Shown here in pieces: positions 1-5,788 of a stretch of DNA of 5,788 nucleotides. The DNA is from JBAYVY01 sp041674345. Lineage in GTDB: Bacteria > Planctomycetota > Phycisphaerae > Phycisphaerales > Zrk34. Where the stretch lies: positions 1 to 5,788 of the forward strand of contig JBAYVY010000237.1 of NCBI GenBank assembly GCA_041674345.1, given 5' to 3'. Positions within the stretch are counted from its first letter, which is position 1, and each line of letters starts with the position of its first letter. Below the pieces are notes generated by a model. It saw only the letters and a program-made list of their open reading frames with translations, was not told the origin of the DNA and did not search any database. A program made the position numbers and the translations under genes.

Positions 1-120
1 CGCCTTGTTGATGGCAGGAATCTGTTGCCCAGACTTCAGGGCCTCTGCGATCTGCGGCTCCGTCCAACCACGCGGTCCCATTTGCTTCGCAATCTTATCA
101 GTTATTCCTGCACGGCCACT
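1..120 (-). pseudogene. Fragment of a colicin E5-like (Rhs/polymorphic toxin) C-terminal toxin domain
   Basis: Read on the minus strand from 120 to 1, this stretch gives 40 residues that run open off the left edge. They begin SGRAGITDKIAKQMG, then RGWTEPQIAEAL, and end with INKA. From memory, the pattern ITDKI..QM..RGWT..QI...L..G....A.NKA is typical of the start of colicin E5-like RNase domains at the C-termini of Rhs and other polymorphic toxins. Known members of that family cleave tRNA anticodons; activity of this fragment is inference. Only the first half of the domain could lie in the window. Upstream in frame there are just three residues before a TAG at 132-130, and no long N-terminal carrier region. 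The fragment is thus cut on its 5' side exactly where DrmA homology starts on the other strand. It could be an orphan toxin cassette, a rearrangement scar or an assembly join. The family call is from recall, not a search. Confidence 0.5.
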
Positions 121-1345
121 TAGGGCCCTCTACGCCCGCCCGCAGACGAGCTTGTTCCCATCGCCCGGCCTTCTGATGGGTGATTCCTTCTTCGGGACAT
201 ACGCTCGCGATGATTCGGGACGGCTCCGCGAGGGGCGGCTCTACTTGGGCATACACGCCAGCGACTACGGCTCGGTCCTGACGACGCAAGTTCGGTCTTT
301 CTCAGCGGCACTGTTCCGCCCCTACGCGTTTGCAGCCGATCGCCGCGACCCATGGTGGACGCTATTGGTCTTTTATAACAGCCTGCGTGAACTCGGTGGG
401 GCCAAGACACTCTTTGATTCGGACATCCGCTCACGGTTGAAGTTCATGTTCAACCGCGAAGGCTTTGCGCACGACAACCGCCGCAACGTGCGAATCGTGG
501 AGGAGCTCACCAGCCGACTTTCGCAATCCGAGATTGTGGGCATGATGGACCGGCTCTCCGCGCCCTATACGGCGGCCGACAATTCACAGGTGATTGATGC
601 GTGCCTGGCTTCGAACATCATCGAGGTCGGCGTTGATATTGACAGGTTGTCCCTGATGGGGGTCGTTGGGCAGCCCAAGACCACGGCGACGTACATCCAG
701 GTAACCGGCCGCGTGGGCCGTCGCTGGTGGGAGCGGGCAGGCCTGATTCTTATGCTGTACAGCCCGGCAAAAAGCCGTGACCGTTCGCACTTCGAGCAGT
801 TCCACAGCTACCACCGAAGGTTGTATGAGCGCGTCGAGCCGACATCTGCAACCCCCTTTGCCCTTTCAGCCATCCAACGCGCTCTTCCAGGGGCATTGAT
901 TACTTGGGCGCGGCAACAAAGCGACGCCTCTGTCCAGAACCCGACCGCCTACGCGAGCGCGATTGATGCGGCCCACCAACTGCTGCGCGACCGGTGCCAA
1001 GCCGTTCAAACCCCCGAGGATATGCAGCGGTCGCTGGATGAGATAGACCGGGTGCGCAATGAACTGGCTTACAAGTGGAGCCAGAACCCGCAGGCATGGG
1101 AGGAGTTTCCGCCGACGGTCGATGGGGAATACCTCATGCTCTGGCCGGGACAGTTTGCGACGCTGCCGCAGCGGCAGCGGGGCGTGGTTGTTCCCAGCAG
1201 CATGCGTCAAGTGGACGGTAGTGCCGAACTTGGTATCGACCAAGGTTACGTTCCCGCAGCGGCCCCTGCAGCTCCCGCAGCAGGATCTGGAGCCCCTGCC
1301 GCAGCCGCACCGACAGTACCGCCCAGCCAACCCGCCAACCCTTGA
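5..1345 (+). CDS. drmA: DISARM helicase DrmA, C-terminal half (5'-truncated)
   Basis: DrmA is the superfamily 2 helicase that partners DrmB in the DISARM anti-phage system. The family-like part starts at about RALYARP (base 122). It continues through a conserved block with PGL, GDSFF and GRLYLGI, then YNSLRELGGA. Motif V is ASNIIEVGVDID (residues 202-213) and motif VI is QVTGRVGRR (232-240), followed by SRDRSHFEQF and VEPTSATPF, which are characteristic of DrmA. The last 40 or so residues are an alanine/proline-rich tail. DrmA proteins are usually well over 1000 residues; here the first RecA-like domain with Walker A and DExH is absent. The frame is open to the left edge, but the first 40 or so codons overlap the antisense toxin fragment and do not look like DrmA. 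The TTG at 5 is therefore only a formal start. ATG at 11 and 176 are alternatives, neither with a ribosome binding site. Probably a broken gene. The TGA at 1343-1345 overlaps the drmB ribosome binding site, so the pair was one operon. Confidence 0.85.
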   Translation: MLMAGICCPDFRASAICGSVQPRGPICFAILSVIPARPLRALYARPQTSLFPSPGLLMGDSFFGTYARDDSGRLREGRLYLGIHASDYGSVLTTQVRSFSAALFRPYAFAADRRDPWWTLLVFYNSLRELGGAKTLFDSDIRSRLKFMFNREGFAHDNRRNVRIVEELTSRLSQSEIVGMMDRLSAPYTAADNSQVIDACLASNIIEVGVDIDRLSLMGVVGQPKTTATYIQVTGRVGRRWWERAGLILMLYSPAKSRDRSHFEQFHSYHRRLYERVEPTSATPFALSAIQRALPGALITWARQQSDASVQNPTAYASAIDAAHQLLRDRCQAVQTPEDMQRSLDEIDRVRNELAYKWSQNPQAWEEFPPTVDGEYLMLWPGQFATLPQRQRGVVVPSSMRQVDGSAELGIDQGYVPAAAPAAPAAGSGAPAAAAPTVPPSQPANP

Positions 1346-1350
1346 AAGGT
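1344..1350 (+). promoter_or_regulatory. Ribosome binding site of drmB overlapping the drmA stop
   Basis: GAAAGGT lies eight bases before the ATG at 1359 and shares its first two bases with the drmA TGA (1343-1345). This spacing supports the chosen drmB start. It also suggests translational coupling of drmA and drmB. Confidence 0.6.
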
Positions 1351-1358
1351 GATTAGCT

Positions 1359-3320
1359 ATGGGAAACAAGCAAGTTCGCATCGGCCAGTTGATCGCTCCT
1401 TTCGGGCCGGGAAGCCTCTATACGGACCGACGCGGTACACCACACGTCGTGTGCGGGCTGGATCACTGGTTTCTGCGATGGGATCAGACGCTCGGCCTGG
1501 TGCAATGCGAAAGCCGGGCGGAATTCGAGCGGATTGAACCACGCTTATCTTCTCTGCTGCACGTAGACCGCTTCTGCATGCCGCCGGACTATCGATATGT
1601 TCGCCGCGGTATGACCCCGCCTCCGAACGCGATGCTCAATGTCCCGGCGCAGAGATTCCCTCGCTGGTACCGCCATACGCGCACCGGCGAGATGAGGCGG
1701 TTCAACCTTCACACATCGCGGATCGAAAACCCAGTCGGCGGCGGCCGCTGGCAGCCGGTCCGCTTCGTCGCCGTCTGTGCAGGCGGCCATCTGTGCGAGT
1801 TTCCGTGGAAGGAATGGATAGGTTGCCAGTGTGCCGGGGACGGAAACCTGAGCCTGACAGACCGGGGCGGCTCGGAACTGTCCAGCATCCGGATTGAATG
1901 CAAGTCGTGCCCCGCTGGTTCCTCGGGCCGCAAGGGACGGACCTTGGCTGGAACCACCATCAAACCGGACGTCGCCCATGGCGAACAAAGCGCCTTTCAG
2001 AAAGCCGGCATCGTCTGTCCTGGCGACCGGCCATGGCTTGGTGAGAGCGCAAACGAGCCGGGCTGTGCGCAGCCTCTGATCGGCGCGCTCATTAACCAGA
2101 CCAATCTCTACTTTCCTCGCACCATTTCCGCCATCGCGTTACCCGATCTCCAACCCCAGTCACAGGTAATCGCCAGCCTCCGAAACTCCATCGAAGGTGA
2201 CCCCTCAGGTGCCAGTATCGCAATGACCTATTGGAAGATGGGCAGGCGCAAACTGGCAGTCGCTGCAATCGGGGCCTCACTGGACGAACGTGGCATCCAA
2301 AGTGACCCGGCAGAGATTGAGGAGGTTCTCGAAGGCCTGTTCGATGCGCCCGCATCGGCCCTGCCGCCGGGTGCCCAGTCGCCCGCTGATCCCGAATCAG
2401 AGCTATTGGCTTTCCGGCGCGCCGAGTTCAACATCATCCGCAACCAAGTCAACGATCCAGCGAATGTGCCGAATCTGCGAGTGATTCTTACGACTGTCCC
2501 GCCCGCATTGTCGCCATGGTTGGCGCGAGTCAACCTTGTCGAGAGACTCAAGGAGACAAGGGTGTTCTATGGTTTCGACCGCCTCGAACAAAGCAATGGC
2601 TCGTTGGCGGGCATGCCGGACACTGCGATGCAGCAGTTGTTCCGTCACCCCCCAGCCCAACCCAACGATCGGTGGCTGCCAGCGGTGGAGGTTTTCGGTG
2701 AGGGCATCTACATCGAACTGCACGAGCAACGCCTTGTCGAATGGCAGAATGCTCAGGCCGCATGGATCGCAGAACGCATTGATGACGGCTTTCTCGCACG
2801 CCTCGCCGGCGTCTCGCAAACGCTGCCTCCCTTGAGTGCTGCCAACCGCGCCTGGGCCTCCCGCTACCTGATGGTCCACAGCCTTGCGCACATTATGATA
2901 AACCAGCTGGTCTTCGAATGCGGCTACAGCACGGCGTCGCTTCGAGAACGTCTATACATTTCGGCAGACCCCACGGCACCTATGGCCGCATTCATGATCT
3001 ACACTGCCGCCGGTGACTCTGAAGGTACTCTGGGCGGGCTGGTCCGGCTCGGACGGCCCGAAAGGCTCGGACCGGTCGTTCAACGTGCCTTGGGCCGGGC
3101 CTCTTGGTGCTCGGCCGATCCGGTCTGCTCTGAGCAACTCGGCGGGCAGGGATCGAAACTTGCTAACCTTGCTGCTTGCCATGCCTGCGTTCTGCTGCCG
3201 GAGACGTCGTGCGAAACCATCAACCAAGGACTTGATCGCGCCATGGTCGTCGGCACGCCGGAGAACCGGCAACCGGGGTTCTTGGCAACCCTTCTCGAGG
3301 AAGCGTATGCATTTGGTTGA
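1359..3320 (+). CDS. drmB: DISARM protein DrmB (DUF1998-containing), full length
   Basis: DrmB is the DUF1998 protein that forms a complex with the helicase DrmA in DISARM; the complex binds DNA and is thought to help detect and block incoming phage DNA. This 653-residue protein has the normal family layout. It opens with the signature QLIAPFGPGSLY, then has VRFVAVC..GHL..FPWKEW (134-153). A cysteine-rich middle includes CKSC (181-184), C220 with PWLG (225-228), and C236. It continues with NLYFPRTISAIALP. The C-terminal DUF1998 domain starts near MVHSLAHIMINQL (505-517) and contains WCSADPVC (583-590) and CHAC (607-610) with C618 nearby, a likely zinc site. One oddity: around RFPRWYRHTRTG (99-110) I would expect a CPxC zinc knuckle, but no cysteine is present. 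The ATG has a good ribosome binding site and follows drmA by 13 bases. No drmC follows, unlike complete DISARM loci. Codon use is more mixed than in the genes to its right, consistent with acquisition by transfer. Confidence 0.88.
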   Translation: MGNKQVRIGQLIAPFGPGSLYTDRRGTPHVVCGLDHWFLRWDQTLGLVQCESRAEFERIEPRLSSLLHVDRFCMPPDYRYVRRGMTPPPNAMLNVPAQRFPRWYRHTRTGEMRRFNLHTSRIENPVGGGRWQPVRFVAVCAGGHLCEFPWKEWIGCQCAGDGNLSLTDRGGSELSSIRIECKSCPAGSSGRKGRTLAGTTIKPDVAHGEQSAFQKAGIVCPGDRPWLGESANEPGCAQPLIGALINQTNLYFPRTISAIALPDLQPQSQVIASLRNSIEGDPSGASIAMTYWKMGRRKLAVAAIGASLDERGIQSDPAEIEEVLEGLFDAPASALPPGAQSPADPESELLAFRRAEFNIIRNQVNDPANVPNLRVILTTVPPALSPWLARVNLVERLKETRVFYGFDRLEQSNGSLAGMPDTAMQQLFRHPPAQPNDRWLPAVEVFGEGIYIELHEQRLVEWQNAQAAWIAERIDDGFLARLAGVSQTLPPLSAANRAWASRYLMVHSLAHIMINQLVFECGYSTASLRERLYISADPTAPMAAFMIYTAAGDSEGTLGGLVRLGRPERLGPVVQRALGRASWCSADPVCSEQLGGQGSKLANLAACHACVLLPETSCETINQGLDRAMVVGTPENRQPGFLATLLEEAYAFG

Positions 3321-3781
3321 GCGCCCAGCGAATGGCTTCCTTGGCGAGAGTGGTTATGAAGAGGGTTGCGCTCAGGGAGCCGCGTGTCACGTCCCGCGAT
3401 GAACTTCAACTGCGTCGTCCCCTCGCGCTCGTCCAATCCGAAATCGTTCACCACGATCCGATCCTTCCCCGCCGCCGCCTTCCGCAAATGCTCGAACGTG
3501 ACCGGCACGATCTCGAAACTGTGAATCGTCGCCTCCCCGCACATCCCATCCGCCGCCGGCGTCCATTCCCCGTGATTCGCTCCCACATCCATCCATACCC
3601 GCGCGCCATGACGCCCCATCACCTCCAGCACACGCAATTCCCCGTTCGTCCGCAAGTCCGGGTTGGCGTTCTCCACCGCGCGGTGTACCCCCTGGCACAA
3701 CCTGTCCAACGCCCGCACCGGCCCCCATCGCCGATTTCGGCCCAACGCCCGCCCCATCGCCTCACGTATCGCATGTCCCAT
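3080..3781 (-). CDS. FkbM-family methyltransferase, 3'-truncated, with an out-of-place tail
   Basis: FkbM-type enzymes are SAM-dependent methyltransferases that act on small molecules or sugars; the substrate here cannot be told. The SAM-binding motif is VWMDVGANHGEW (residues 62-73). HSFEIVP (88-94) carries the acidic residue expected at the end of strand 2, and NDFGLDEREGTTQL (112-125) matches the next conserved block. Recognisable sequence stops at about residue 130 (FIAG, base 3391). Family members usually run on for roughly another 80-120 residues. Instead the frame crosses a 70-base spacer and then reads antisense through the last 241 bases of drmB to a stop at 3080, giving about 100 residues unlike any domain I know. 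The gene was probably cut when the drmAB segment arrived or when adjacent DNA was deleted, and is likely inactive. The start at 3781 is supported by a strong Shine-Dalgarno sequence. It is divergent from the Memo gene, with 44 bases between the starts. Confidence 0.75.
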   Translation of the reverse strand: MGHAIREAMGRALGRNRRWGPVRALDRLCQGVHRAVENANPDLRTNGELRVLEVMGRHGARVWMDVGANHGEWTPAADGMCGEATIHSFEIVPVTFEHLRKAAAGKDRIVVNDFGLDEREGTTQLKFIAGRDTRLPERNPLHNHSRQGSHSLGAQPNAYASSRRVAKNPGCRFSGVPTTMARSSPWLMVSHDVSGSRTQAWQAARLASFDPCPPSCSEQTGSAEHQEARPKAR

Positions 3782-3787
3782 GCTTCG

Positions 3788-3796
3788 CTCCTTTCC
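3788..3796 (-). promoter_or_regulatory. Strong ribosome binding site of the FkbM methyltransferase gene
   Basis: On the minus strand GGAAAGGAG lies six bases before the ATG at 3781. It is a near-perfect Shine-Dalgarno sequence and fixes the start. It contrasts with the two plus-strand genes to the right, which have none. Confidence 0.7.
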
Positions 3797-3813
3797 GCTC
3801 CCGGTCTAACCGC

Positions 3814-3819
3814 TATCAT
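3814..3819 (+). promoter_or_regulatory. -10-like element six bases before the Memo gene start
   Basis: TATCAT is followed by six bases and then ATG at 3826. There is no purine-rich ribosome binding site in between. A transcript started from this hexamer would begin at or next to the ATG, so a leaderless mRNA is inferred. The same arrangement recurs before the gene at 4818. No clear -35 element is visible. Confidence 0.45.
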
Positions 3820-3825
3820 ACTGGC

Positions 3826-4728
3826 ATGTCCGCCGAGCTTCCCCGCATCCGCCCCCCCGCCGTCGCCGGCCGCTTCTATCCCGACAATCCCCGCGATTGC
3901 CTCGCTGAACTCCATCAATACACCGCGGTTGCTCCACACGCTCCAACTGTCAACTTCCGGGGGCGGGGGCACGCCGGCATCGTGCCTCATGCCGGTTGGG
4001 TCTGTTCCGGCCGCGTCGCCGGTCGGGTTTGGCGAACACTCGCCGATCAATGCGATCCAGCCCAACCCCTCACCCTCTTCCTCACCGGCTCGGTCCACAC
4101 CGTTCACCTCGATGCCCCCGCGCTCGACACCTTCGACGCATGGTCCACGCCCCTCGGACCCGTCGCCGTCGATCATGAATTGCGCCACGCCATCGCGCGT
4201 CTTCCCGACTTCCAAACCATCGACGCCGCTCACATCCATGAACACGCCCTTGAAGTGCAACTGCCCTTCATCCGCCACTGCTTCGGCCCAAACGCCCGCA
4301 TCGTCCCCTGCATGATCCCGCCCGATCCCCGCGCCGCCGATTGGGGCCGCTCCCTCGCGCAACTCCTCCAACACTGGCCTCACTCCATCCTGCTCATCGC
4401 TTCCTCCGATCTGACCCACTACGGCCCCAACTACCGCTTCACCCCCGCCGGCACCGGCCCCGCCGGCCTGCGCTGGGCGCATCACGTCAACGATCAACGC
4501 CTCCTCGATCTCATCACCTCCATGAAGCCCGACGCCATCGTCGATGAAACCGAATCCCACCAAAACGCCTGCGGCCCAGGCGCGATCGCCGCCGTTCTCG
4601 CCGCCGCTCAATCGCTCGGCTCCACCACCCCCGTCCTCCTCGAACACACCGATTCCGCCGCCGTCCTCGCTCCCCTCGGTTACAACGACGACCAAAACTC
4701 CGTCGGCTACGCCGGGATCGTCTTATGA
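3826..4728 (+). CDS. amrB: Memo family protein (AmmeMemoRadiSam system protein B)
   Basis: This 300-residue protein has the normal length for the Memo family, found in all domains of life and related in fold to class III extradiol dioxygenases. Human MEMO1 binds redox metal through two histidines and a cysteine. The matching positions here are H55 in IVPHAGWVCSG, H91 in TGSVHTVHLDAP and C249 in NACGPGAI. Other family marks are PAVAGRFYP (11-19), HEHALEVQLPFI (138-149), SSDLTHYG (193-200) and the C-terminal GYAGIVL. In many prokaryotes the gene sits next to an AMMECR1-domain gene and a radical SAM gene, with which it probably acts in an unresolved modification pathway; neither partner is in this window. 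The bacterial biochemical role is not established. The start at 3826 gives the expected N-terminus and has a -10-like box just upstream. Codons end strongly in C, as in the next gene. The stop abuts a large inverted repeat. Confidence 0.92.
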   Translation: MSAELPRIRPPAVAGRFYPDNPRDCLAELHQYTAVAPHAPTVNFRGRGHAGIVPHAGWVCSGRVAGRVWRTLADQCDPAQPLTLFLTGSVHTVHLDAPALDTFDAWSTPLGPVAVDHELRHAIARLPDFQTIDAAHIHEHALEVQLPFIRHCFGPNARIVPCMIPPDPRAADWGRSLAQLLQHWPHSILLIASSDLTHYGPNYRFTPAGTGPAGLRWAHHVNDQRLLDLITSMKPDAIVDETESHQNACGPGAIAAVLAAAQSLGSTTPVLLEHTDSAAVLAPLGYNDDQNSVGYAGIVL

Positions 4729-4798
4729 AATGTGCAATGTCCGATGTGCGATGTGCAATGTATTCCCGTCTCACATTGCACATCGAACATCGCACATT
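4729..4798. repeat. Heptamer-built inverted repeat, possible terminator
   Basis: The arms 4736-4761 and 4773-4798 are complementary at 24 of 26 positions around an 11-base loop (4762-4772). The left side is made of tandem seven-base units: AATGTGC, AATGTCC, GATGTGC, GATGTGC and a partial AATGT. The right arm carries the complement of the same units. It starts one base after the Memo stop and could terminate that transcript as a long hairpin. There is no T-run after it, so it is not a classic intrinsic terminator. It may belong to a dispersed family of intergenic heptamer repeats. Confidence 0.8.
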
Positions 4799-4805
4799 CC
4801 TCTGT

Positions 4806-4811
4806 TACCAT
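4806..4811 (+). promoter_or_regulatory. -10-like element six bases before the HEAT-repeat gene start
   Basis: TACCAT lies six bases before the ATG at 4818, with a run of C in between and no ribosome binding site. The block TACCATAC, four bases, ATGTCC closely matches the one before the Memo gene (TATCATAC, four bases, ATGTCC). This suggests a second leaderless promoter with its start at the initiation codon. Confidence 0.45.
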
Positions 4812-4817
4812 ACCCCC

Positions 4818-5788
4818 ATGTCCAAACTCCGGTCCCCTCGTCTGTCGCTCGTCATTTTCAGCTTGCTGCTGACAGCCGTCATCGCGCTCGGCGCCGCCTT
4901 CCTCCTGCGAAACAACCTCCAACGCCGCCAAGCCCTCCACAAACTTCGCGGCACCGATGCCGCCCAACGTCTTGAAGGCATGATCTACGTCTGCCGCTTC
5001 GCCCCAAGCGATCCGGTCCTCCGCGACACCCTGCAACGCTGGCTCCTCGATCCGGCCAACGACGACAAACTCAAAAGCGATATCATCCGCTCACTCCGAT
5101 GCGCCGACATCTGGGGGCCATCCTTCGGCAAGGCCTGGCTCCAGTGGCTCGATCATATCGCGCAGGCCGAACTGCCCGGGCAGCGGGTGGGTGTTTGTTT
5201 TGAAATCGCCCGTGCCGCGTTCGCTCATCAGCCGGTCATCGCCGATCCCGACACCGCCGCGCTCTTGCAAAAGCTCGCCCGTGATCCCAGCCCCGATGTC
5301 CGCTACTGGGCCGTCCGCGCCGCCGCGACGCTGCCCGAAAAATCCCTCGCCTCCGTCCTCGACATCGCCCTGCGCGACGGCGAATCCGTCGTCGTCCGCC
5401 ATGCGAAAATCATCGACGCCCTGATGCGCGGCCAGCAACCCACCCCGCCCCCCAAGCCGGGGCAGAGCGAGTCTTTTCCGGGGGCGAGCGCCGCCCCGGG
5501 TTCCGCCGATCCGCCCGCCCTGGCCGAAATCTATCGCAACGCTTCCACCAGTGGTGATCCCGCCTCCGACGCCAAAGCCGCGTTCGCCGCCTCACGCCTC
5601 GCCCCGCGCTTCGATTCCGATTCCGTTCCGGGGGTCGCCGACGTCCTCAAACCCATCATATGGACCGGCCGCGAGGGCTATCAGCTCCGCGAACTGGCCG
5701 TCATCGAAAATCTTCCCCCCCAATCCATCGACCTGGACATCGACAGCGACTGGCCTCCGCTGGTCCGCGTCGCCGCCGCTCGCGCATC
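4818..5788 (+). CDS. Membrane-anchored HEAT-repeat protein, 3' end outside the window
   Basis: The frame is open from the ATG at 4818 to the right edge, giving 323 residues without a stop. Residues 1-9 are basic (MSKLRSPRL), followed by one hydrophobic segment (about 10-30), then RNNLQRRQAL. This predicts a single-pass inner-membrane anchor with the rest probably outside the cytoplasm. The body is helical and contains a HEAT-type unit: LARDPSPDVRYWAVRAAATLP (153-173), followed by a second helix pair LASVLDIALRDGESVVVRHAKI. The sequence near the edge (WPPLVRVAAARA) looks like the start of another unit. HEAT repeats are protein-binding scaffolds, so no enzymatic role can be proposed. A proline/glycine/serine-rich linker (about 209-229) with different codon use separates the two halves. 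The gene lies 89 bases after the Memo gene in the same direction, beyond the inverted repeat, and has its own promoter-like box. It is not recognised as a named family. Confidence 0.75.
   Translation, partial: MSKLRSPRLSLVIFSLLLTAVIALGAAFLLRNNLQRRQALHKLRGTDAAQRLEGMIYVCRFAPSDPVLRDTLQRWLLDPANDDKLKSDIIRSLRCADIWGPSFGKAWLQWLDHIAQAELPGQRVGVCFEIARAAFAHQPVIADPDTAALLQKLARDPSPDVRYWAVRAAATLPEKSLASVLDIALRDGESVVVRHAKIIDALMRGQQPTPPPKPGQSESFPGASAAPGSADPPALAEIYRNASTSGDPASDAKAAFAASRLAPRFDSDSVPGVADVLKPIIWTGREGYQLRELAVIENLPPQSIDLDIDSDWPPLVRVAAARA

Noticed and set aside
109..123. Plus-strand frame 1 reading SCTAT just before a stop, resembling helicase motif III
   Set aside because: It looked like DrmA continuing after a frameshift, but the residues before it do not match DrmA and the complement of the same bases gives a better toxin-domain match.
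866..1381. Minus-strand open frame of 171 residues opposite the drmA end
   Set aside because: It is the antisense of conserved DrmA sequence and the Ala/Pro tail, giving low-complexity Gly/Arg/Cys stretches.
3048..3073. Direct repeat GGCTCGGAC within drmB
   Set aside because: It is explained by the protein sequence (VRLGRPERLGP) and is too short to matter.
3317..4315. Plus-strand open frame of 332 residues after drmB, a possible drmC
   Set aside because: It is proline/serine/arginine-rich, lacks the HxK motif of phospholipase D proteins such as DrmC, and overlaps the FkbM and Memo genes in other frames.
3619..4695. Long minus-strand open frame (358 residues), very rich in glycine and glutamate
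   Set aside because: It lies antisense to the well-supported Memo gene and the start of the FkbM gene. Its composition is what C-ending codons on the opposite strand produce; no domain is visible.
4544..4975. Plus-strand frame of 143 residues spanning the Memo end and the inverted repeat
   Set aside because: It overlaps the Memo C-terminus and the HEAT-protein start out of frame, is proline/serine-rich and crosses the inverted repeat.

Overview
The window is GC-rich bacterial DNA. Its most distinctive content is a piece of a DISARM-type phage-defence locus: the C-terminal half of the helicase DrmA, followed 13 bases later by a full-length DrmB (DUF1998). This piece lies between two genes that each look cut. 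I see no RNA genes, CRISPR arrays or insertion sequences. A member of the Planctomycetota or a similar GC-rich phylum is my best guess. It rests on the C-ending codon preference of the right half, a stand-alone Memo protein, a membrane-anchored HEAT-repeat protein and leaderless-looking start sites, so it is a weak inference.

Layout. Bases 1 to about 120 read on the minus strand as the first part of a colicin E5-like toxin domain, of the kind found at the C-terminus of Rhs or other polymorphic toxins. It runs off the left edge. At about 118-122 this homology stops and DrmA homology begins on the plus strand, so the two genes meet head to head with neither intact. The DrmA part (to 1345) keeps helicase motifs V and VI. 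It has no room for the Walker A and DExH motifs of the first RecA-like domain. DrmB follows (1359-3320). No drmC, methyltransferase, drmD or drmE is visible, so a working DISARM system cannot be inferred from this window.

Immediately after drmB is a minus-strand FkbM-family methyltransferase gene with a good start (3781) and a strong Shine-Dalgarno sequence. Its recognisable part ends near 3391, about 70 bases from the drmB stop. The open frame then runs on antisense through the end of drmB, as expected for a gene cut by an insertion or deletion. The drmAB segment is therefore bounded by broken reading frames on both sides: a mobile or decaying island, or on the left possibly an assembly join.

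The right half looks like ordinary chromosome: a divergent Memo/AmmeMemoRadiSam-B protein gene (3826-4728), an 89-base spacer holding a heptamer-built inverted repeat, and the start of a membrane-anchored HEAT-repeat protein (4818 to the edge). The last two genes share an almost identical start region, with a -10-like hexamer exactly six bases before ATG and no Shine-Dalgarno sequence, which suggests leaderless transcripts.
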